Shown: positions 35,424 through 44,200 of the stretch, in pieces
How positions within the stretch are numbered: position 1 is the stretch's first letter
How the letters are laid out: each line of letters starts with the position of its first letter
Assembly: GCA_036504155.1 (NCBI GenBank)
Contig: DASXVQ010000102.1
Location: 8,647-72,646, forward strand
DNA: 64,000 nucleotides
Direction of reading: 5' to 3'
Source of the DNA: JACRCT01 sp036504155
Lineage (GTDB): Bacteria > Myxococcota > Myxococcia > Myxococcales > UBA5297
Translations under genes and position numbers: made by a program
Notes under the pieces: generated by a model
The model's database searches: none
Told to the model about the DNA's origin: nothing
The model's input: only the letters and a program-made list of their open reading frames with translations

Positions 35424-36220
35424 GACAGCGGATCGCGGCAATCCTCTCCATGCTGGCGCTGGCCCTCCCGTCGATCGCGGCGGCGCGGCCCATCACCAGG
35501 CCCTTCGAGCTGAAGGCGGGCAAGGAGGAGTTCGTCAAGGCGTGGCTCAAGGGCGCCGGCACCGACGATCCCTCGGTGGCGACCGCCGAGTACCTGTCGT
35601 CGAACGAGGTGCTGCTCACCGCGGTGAAGCCGGGGCGTGCGCTGCTCTTCCTCATCGGCGAGGCGAGCATGGACGCCATCCGCCTGCGGATCGCGGGCCC
35701 GGACGGCAAGGTCCCGGTGGTGAAGGCGACCGAGGAGCAGAAGACGGCGGTGCGCAAGGCCTGCCCCGGGTTCAAGGAGGAGGGGAGCGGGGACGAGGTC
35801 GCGGTGGTCGTGGCGGTCTCCTCGCCGGCCTGTCGCGCCGCGCTTCGCGAACTGTTCGACTGCGACGAGTACTCGACCCGGCGCATCGAGCTGTCGTTCT
35901 CTCCGGAGGCGCTGTTCGATCAGCTCCAGGCCATCCGCGCAGCGCTCAAGCCGGCGGGGCTCGAGACGATCCAGGTCTCCTACTCGGGAGTGACCGCGGT
36001 GCTCAAGGGGAAGGCGACCCGCGCGCAGCGGATGGAGCTGATGAAGGTGCTCTACGTGAACTCGGTCGGGCCGGTGCTGTTCGAGGACCAGCTGGAGGCG
36101 GCGCCGGAGCCGAAGAAGGCCGTCCCGGAGGAGCCCCCGCCGACTATCGAGGACGTCAAGCCGCAGGCGGTGCCCGACGCCGGGGCGCCCGCTCCGAAGG
36201 GCAAGTCGGCGAAGAAGTAG
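35420..36220 (+). CDS. Secreted protein resembling the CpaC/RcpA pilus-secretin N-terminal domain
   Basis: 266 residues from ATG 35420, overlapping the upstream stop (ATGA). The signal peptide is clear (ILSMLALALPSIAAA). The mature N-terminus (ITRPFELKAGKEEFVKAW...EVLLTAVKPGRALLFLIG) has the layout of the pilus-assembly N-terminal domain found before CpaC secretins. A BON-like stretch follows (YSGVTAVLKGKATRAQRMELMKVL), then a Pro/Glu/Lys-rich tail. No secretin barrel follows. It is therefore a periplasmic accessory-type protein. Coupling to the deacetylase-fold gene is clear from the overlap; the functional link is not. Confidence 0.72.
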   Translation: MRQRIAAILSMLALALPSIAAARPITRPFELKAGKEEFVKAWLKGAGTDDPSVATAEYLSSNEVLLTAVKPGRALLFLIGEASMDAIRLRIAGPDGKVPVVKATEEQKTAVRKACPGFKEEGSGDEVAVVVAVSSPACRAALRELFDCDEYSTRRIELSFSPEALFDQLQAIRAALKPAGLETIQVSYSGVTAVLKGKATRAQRMELMKVLYVNSVGPVLFEDQLEAAPEPKKAVPEEPPPTIEDVKPQAVPDAGAPAPKGKSAKK

Positions 36221-36234
36221 CCGGCTGAAGCCGG
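36221..36234 (+). terminator. Small hairpin between converging genes
   Basis: CCGGC-TGAA-GCCGG begins at the base after the stop of the CpaC-N-like gene, in the 38-base gap before the converging nuoD stop. The stem is only five pairs and no T run follows, so it is a weak candidate. Confidence 0.3.
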
Positions 36235-36258
36235 CTCGGCCTGGCGGCGCGCCCGTCG

Positions 36259-37503
<1,245 letters not shown>

Positions 37504-37515
37504 CGGCTTAGGGGC

Positions 37516-38052
37516 TCACTTGGCAGGCGAGGCGGCGCCGGGGCCGCGAATCTTGTCGACGAAGTCGCGCTCGGCCACCAGCGGCTGGCGTGCCTTCATC
37601 GGGTAGTCCTTGCGCAGCGGGTGGCCCTGGAACTCCTCGTAGAGCAGGACGCGGCGCAGGTTGGGGTGGCCGGTGAACCTGATGCCGTAGAAGTCCCAGC
37701 TGTAGCGCTCCCACCAGTCCGCGCCCTTCCACACCGGCTGCAGCGAGGGCAGCTCCGGCGCGGCCTCGGTGACGAAGGCCTTCAGGTGCAGCTTCTTGAA
37801 GGGCTCCCTGCCCTGGCGCACCTGGTAGACGACCTCAAAGCGCGGGTCGTTGTTCGGCAGGAGCAGCCGGTCGACCACGCACACCGACAGGAACATCTTC
37901 AGGTCCAGCTCCGCGTCGTCCTTGCAGAAGCGCGCCACCTCGCGCAGCGCCTCGGCCTTGACCACCACGTAGTCGTCTCCGCGCGGGGACGAGTAGACCT
38001 CGGTCACGGCGTCGGGGAAGCGGGCCTTCAGGCGCTCGAGGGCGGCTTTCAT
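37516..38052 (-). CDS. nuoC: NADH-quinone oxidoreductase subunit C
   Basis: 178 residues, typical of a separate (not NuoCD-fused) subunit C with a short Ala/Pro tail. The family signature is intact: WWERYSWDFYGIRFTGHP followed by NLRRVLLYEEFQGHPLRKDYP. It forms part of the hydrophilic arm of complex I beside NuoD. Preceded by a 184-base gap containing the terminator of the giant protein gene, so the nuoCD promoter probably lies between 38053 and 38190. Confidence 0.95.
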   Translation of the reverse strand: MKAALERLKARFPDAVTEVYSSPRGDDYVVVKAEALREVARFCKDDAELDLKMFLSVCVVDRLLLPNNDPRFEVVYQVRQGREPFKKLHLKAFVTEAAPELPSLQPVWKGADWWERYSWDFYGIRFTGHPNLRRVLLYEEFQGHPLRKDYPMKARQPLVAERDFVDKIRGPGAASPAK

Positions 38053-38191
38053 GAGCTGGGGCTCCAGTCGTGGCCGGCCTCTGCGCCGGCGGCCTGCTTC
38101 GATCTCGGGGGCGGTCGATCGAACGAAGGGTGAAATGGCGGCGAGGATAGGCTGCGGTCCTCGAGAGCGTCAACGAAGCTCCAGGCGGGAT

Positions 38192-38214
38192 GGGGGCCCG
38201 AAAAGGGGGCCCCC
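38192..38214 (-). terminator. Strong GC hairpin downstream of the giant protein gene
   Basis: GGGGGCCC (38192-38199) pairs perfectly with GGGCCCCC (38207-38214) around a short GAAAAGG loop, 22 bases past the stop of the minus-strand giant gene and upstream of nuoC. It has no T run but is very stable. Confidence 0.5.
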
Positions 38215-38236
38215 ACGCCTCATGGCCCAAGGCCCG

Positions 38237-41200
38237 TCAGCCCTCCCTGCGGCTGCGCCGGCCGCAGCCGGCGAGCGCACCGAGCAGGAGTGCGAGCGAG
38301 GCCAGGGCGGACGGCCCGGCGGCCTGCTGGCAGCCGCAGCCGCCCAGCTCGTAGGTCTCGCCGGCGAACCCGGTCCCGGCGTCGGGGGGCGGCGGGACGC
38401 CGGCGTCGGGGCGCACCGCGCACGCGGCCGGCTCGTCGGTCTTGCCGTTGCAGTCGTTGTCCAGGCCGTCGCAGCGGCTCTCCAGCGCCTCCCAGTCGGA
38501 GCTGTGGGCGGCGTAGACCGCGTCGGTGCAGGCCTGGCGCAGGCCGTCCACGCAGCCGACGCGCGAGCCGGCGCAGACGCCGTCCTGCTGCTCGCACAGC
38601 GGGGCGGTGGCGTCCTCGAGCTGGTCGTCGATGGTGCCGTTGCAGTCGTTGTCGCGGCCGTCGCAGATCTCCTTGCCCAGGGTGAGGCACACCTTCTGGC
38701 CCGCCGGGCCGCAGCACTTCTCGCCGGCCTTGGTGCACTCGCCGTCGGCGGTGCAGGGGCTCACGCAGGTGTGGTGCTGGCACTCCTTCTCGTCCGGGCA
38801 GTCGGCCTTGGTCTCGCAGCCGCAGCGCTCGGAGACGCACTTGAGCCCGTCGTCCCAGTCGGCGATGCAGTCGCGGCAGAAGGGCGCGAAGGCGGAGCCG
38901 CAGTGGTCGTCGAGGTCGCACTTCCCGCACGAGGCGGGCGGGGCGGTGGCCAGGTCGAAGTAGCCCTGCGCGCAGGCCTCGCAGCCGGTGCTGCGGTCGC
39001 CGTCGGCGTCGACGTAGCCGGCCGCGCAGTCGAGCCCGCAGGACTCGGCCGCCACCGCGGTGTTGCCGGCGCAGGCGGGGGCGGCGTTGACCGCCGCCGG
39101 GCAGGGCATGCAGTCCAGGCCGCAGCGCTCGATGGTGGTGCACTCGGTGTCGCACTCGCTGTACTGGTCCGGGCGCGTCCAGCCGGGCTCGCAAACGAAG
39201 GAGCAGGCGTTGGCGGGCTCCTTGTCGGGGCCGCCGCAGGACACCAGGGCGTTGAGGTGGTCGGGGCACCTGATGCAGGTGGTGCCGCAGTACTCGGGCT
39301 GGTCGCAGGTGACCTCGCAGCCGGTGAGCCCGTTCTGGTCGGCGTCCAGGTGGCCGGGCGTGCACGCCGGCTGGCAGGCGCTGGTCGCCACCTTGGTGTT
39401 GCCGCTGCAGGTCACCGTGGTGGTGTTCACGCGCGAGCAGGTGGCGCACTCCAGGCCGCAGTGGTTGGCCTCGGAGCACGTCAGCTCGCAGCCGTTGGCC
39501 CCGTTGCCGTCGAGGTCGGCGAAGCCCTCCTCGCAGGTCGGCACGCACTCGGTGACGGCCGGCTTGTCGTTGCTCGTGCAGGTGGCGGAGACGACGTGGT
39601 TCTTCTGGCACGGCAGGCAGTCGCTGCCGCACTGGTTGTCGGTCTCGCAGGCCGCCTCGCAGCCGTTGGTGCCGTCGACGTCGTTGTTGGCCCAGCCCGC
39701 CAGGCACTGGGGCTGGCAGGAGGCGGCCGAGGAGAGGGCGGGGCCGGCGCAGTCGACGCGGGAGGCGTGGTCGATGCTGCAGGCCTTGCACTCGGCGCCG
39801 CAGTGGGCGTTCGTGTCGCAGACCGTCTCGCAGCCGTCGGCGCCGTTGAGGTCGAGGTCGGCATAGCCGGCCAGGCACGCCGGCTTGCACGACTGGCTCG
39901 CGGGCACGCCGTTGCCCCCGCCGCAGAGGTTGGCGGTGGCGTTGGTGGCCAGGCAGGGCGAGCAGTCGCTGCCGCACAGCGCGGAGGTCAGGCAGGCGAC
40001 CTCGCAGCCGTTGGCGCCGTCGAGGTCGGAGTCGAGGTAGCCCGGCAGGCAGGTCGGGTGGCAGGAGGCCGCCGCGACCTCGGCGTTGCCGGCGCAGCTG
40101 GTGGTGACGGTGTGGCCGGCGCTGCCCTCCTGGCAGGTCCGGCAGTCCAGGCCGCAGTGCGCGGGCTGGTCGCAGGTCGCCTCGCAGCCGTTGACGACGT
40201 TGCCGTCGTAGTTGCCGTAGCCCTCGGCGCAGGTGGGGGTGCACACCCCCGACAGGCAGGCCGTGGCGCCGTGCGGGTTGGCGCAGGTGCTCGAGCAGGC
40301 GCCGCAGTTGGTCACGCAGGGCGCGGTGGCGGCCGTCGAGACGTAGTTGAGGCAGCCGTTGAACTCGAAGAGCCGGTAGTAGTAGAGCGTCCCGTTGGTG
40401 AGCCCGGTGTCGGTGAACGTCGTCGCGTTGCCGACGTAGCGCACGGTGCCGCCGGTGCCGAAGGCGCCGCCCAGCGTGTAGGCCAGGCCGTCGGCGGGCA
40501 GGCCGGTGTCGGGCGCCGCGGCGTAGCGGACGATCAGCGCGCCGTCCCCGGCGGTGCCGTAGGACCAGTTGAGGACGTTCTGGGTGGCGCCGGCGGTGAC
40601 GGTGCCCCAGGTCGCCCCCGGCGTCGGCGTCACGTTGTTGAGCGTCACCGTGGCGTCCACCGCGTCGCCGCCGATGACGTTGTTCAGGGTGGTGATCGGG
40701 CCGACGACGGCGGTGGTGGAGGTGCTGCCCGGCGGCGGCGACTGCGCCTCGCTCTTGTAGGTGACGACCACCTTGAAGTTCGCGGGCGTGGTCGACACCG
40801 GGATGGGCGCGCCGCCGCTGAAGACGAGCGTGTTGGAGGCGGGCGCGGTGATCGGCGTGAAGTACAGCGTCTGCCCCGCCTCGTCGTAGATGGCCGCGGT
40901 CTGGATCGCCGCGCTGCCGGTGGTGGTGACGGTGAGCCCGGTGACCCCGGTGTTGCCCTGGCTGTTGATCAGCGAGAAGCCGTCCAGCTTCTGGTTGGCG
41001 ACGCCCGGGCAGACGGTGGCGTTGGCCCCGGCGGCGCCGTTGCCCAGCGTGGTGGTGGCCTTGGGCGTCAGGACGCCCGACCACGGGGCGGTGGCGGCGG
41101 CGGCCACGTAGTTGCGGCAGCCGTCGAACTCGAAGAGTCGGTAGTAGTAGGCGGTCCCGTTGGCGACGGTGGTGTCGGTGAAGGCCAGGGCGCTGCCGAC

Positions 41201-44200
41201 GTAGCGCACGGTGCCGCCGAGGCCGAAGAGGTCGCCGGCGGTGTAGGGCGTGCCGTCGGCGGGCAGCGTCAGGTCGGTGGCGGCGGTGTAGCGCACGACC
41301 ACCGCGCCGTTGCCGGGGGTGCCGTAGTTCCAGGCCAGGAAGACCTGGCCGTCGCCGGCCGCGTTGGCGCCCCAGGTGCCGCCCGGGGTGGGGGTGACGT
41401 TGCTCAGGGTGACGGTCGCCTCGGCGGCGTCGCCGAGGGCGAGGTTGTTGGCGGTGGTGAGGGCGCTGACGAAGGCCGAGGAGGAGGTGTTGCCCGCCGG
41501 CGGGGACTGCGCCTCGGACCTGTAGGTGACGCGCACCTGGAAGTTGGCGGCGGTCGTGGAGACCGGGATGGGCGTGCCGCCGCTGAAGGTGAGCGTGTTG
41601 GAGGTCGGCGCGGTGACGGTGGAAAGGTACTGGGCGCCGCCCGCCTCGTCCCAGATGGACGCGGACTGGATGGCGGCGTAGCCGGTGGTGGTGACGGTCA
41701 GGGCGGTGACGGGGACGTTGCCCTGGCTGTTGACGAGCGAGAAGCCCCCGAGCTTGCGGTTGGCCGTGCCCGGGCACACCGACCCGCTGGCGCCAGCGAC
41801 GCCGCCGGCCAGCGTGGTGGTCGCCTTGGGCGTCAGCGGCCCGGACCAGGGCGCGGTCGGCGCGGTGGCGACGTAGTTGAGGCAGGTGTCGTGCTCGAAC
41901 ACCCGGTAGTAGTAGGTGGTCCCGTTGGCCAGGCTCGCGTCGACGAAGGTGGCTCCGTTGCCGGCGTAGCGCACCGTCCCGGTGCCCAGGGCGCTGCCGA
42001 CGGCGTAGGGCGTGTTGTCGGCGGGCAGCGTGGGGTCGCTGTTCGCGAGGTAGCGGACGACGACGACGTTGTTGCCGGAGGTGCCGAGGGTCCAGTTGAG
42101 CGTCACCTGGCCGTCGCCGGCGGCGTTGGCGCCCCAGGCGGTGCCGGGGGTGGGGGTGAGGTTGTTGAGGGTGACGGTGGCGTCGGCGGTGTCGGTGCCG
42201 ATGACGTTGTTCGGGGTGGTCAGGCCGGTGACCACCGCGGTGGTGGCGGTGTTGCCGGCCGGGGGCGACTGCGCCTCGCCGCGGTAGGTGACCTGCACCT
42301 TGAAGTTGGCGGCCGTGGTGCCGACCGGCAGGGGCGTGCCGCCGCCGAAGCTGAGCGTGCCCGAGGCGGGCGTGGTGATGGTGGTGAAGTACTGGATCGA
42401 GCCCGCCTCGTCGTAGATGGAGGCGGTCTGGATGGCGCCGAAGCCGGTGACGGTCACGGTGAGCCCGCTGACGCCGACGGCGCCCTGGCTGTTGACCAGC
42501 GAGAAGCCGTCGAGCTTGCGGTTGGCCGTGCCGGGGCAGACGGTGGCGTTGGCGCCGGGGACGCCGTTGGCCAGCGTGGTGGTCGCCCGCGGGGTCAGGG
42601 GCCCGGCCCAGGGCGCCGCGCCCACGGCGCTCACGTAGTTGAGGCAGCCGTCGTGCTCGAACACCCGGTAGTAGTAGGCGGTCCCGTTGGTCAGGCCGGT
42701 GTCGGTGAAGGTGGTGCCGTTGCCGATGTAGCGGATGGTCCCGCCGGAGCCGTAGGCGCCGTTCACGGCGTAGGTGGGGGTGCCGTCGGTGGGCAGCGTG
42801 GTGTCCGAGTTGGCGAGGTAGCGGACGACCATCGCGTTGTTGCCCCCGGTGCCGTAGGTCCAGTTCAGGACTATCTGGCCGTCGCCCGCCGGGGTCGCCG
42901 CCCAGGCGGCGCCGGGCGTCGGCGTGGTGTTGTTCAGCGTCAGGGTGGTGTCGGCGGTGTCGGCGCCGGCGGTGGTGTTGCCGGTGGTGATGGAGGAGAC
43001 GACGGCGGTGGTGGCCGTGGTGCCCACCGGCGGGGACTGCGTCTCGCCGCGGTAGGTGACGACCACCTTGTAGTTGGCGAGCGCGGTGCCGACCGGGATG
43101 GCGGTGCCGCCGCTGAAGGAGAGCGTGTTCGAGGCAGGCGTGGTGAGGAGCGTGAAGTACTGGGTCCCCCCGGCCTCGTCGTAGATGGCCGCGGTCTGGA
43201 TGGCCTGGTAGCCGGTGGTGGTGACGGTCAGCGCGGTCACCGGGACGGCGCCCTGGCTGTTGACCAGCGAGAAGCCGTCGAGTTTGCGGCCCGGTCCGCC
43301 GGGGCACACCGTCCCGGCGGTCCCGGGCAGCCCGTTGGCCAGCGTCGTCACGGCCCGCGGCGTCAGCGGCCCGGACCAGGGTGCGTTCGCGGCGGTGGCG
43401 ACGTAGTTGCCGCAGCCGTCGTACTCGAAGAGCCGGTAGTAGTAGGCGGTCCCGTTGGTCAGGGCGACGGTGTCGTTGAAGGTCGCGGCGTTGCCCGCGT
43501 AGCGGACCGTGCCGCCGATGCCGAACCCGCTCCCCACCGTGTAGGGGGTGCCGTCGTCGGGCAGCGTGGTGTCGGTGTTGGCGGTGTAGCGGACGATCAG
43601 CGCGTTGTTGCCGGCGGCGCCGGAGGTCCAGTTGAGCGTCGTCTGGGAGTCGCCCGCGGTCAGGGTGCCCCAGGTGGCGCCGGGCGCGGGCGTCACGTTG
43701 TTCAGGGTGACGGTGGTGTCCGCGGCGTCGGTGCCGGCGGTGGTGTTGAGGGTGGTGATGGAGGTCACCACCGCGGTGGTGGAGGTGCTGCCCGCCGGCG
43801 GGATCTGCCCCTCGTCGCGGTAGGTGATCCTCACCTGGAAGGCGTTGGTCGCGGTCGACGAGACCGGCAGCGCGGTGCCGCCGCTGAAGCTGAGCGTGTT
43901 CGAGGTCGGCTCGGTGATGGTCGCGAAGTACTGGGTGGTCCCGGCATCGTTCCAGATGGAGGCGGTCTCGATGGCGCCGAAGCCGGTGGTGGTGACGGTG
44001 ATGGCGGTGACCGGCACGCTCCCCTCGCTGTTGCGCAGCGTGAAGCCGTCGAGCTTGCGGTCGGCGGCGCCGGGGCAGACCGTGCCGCTCGTGCCGCCCG
44101 TCCCGCCGGCCAGCGTCGTGATGGCCCTGGGGGTGAGCGCGCCCGTCCACGGCCCGGTGGCGGCGTAGTTGAGGCAGCCGTCGGACTCGAAGACCCGGTA

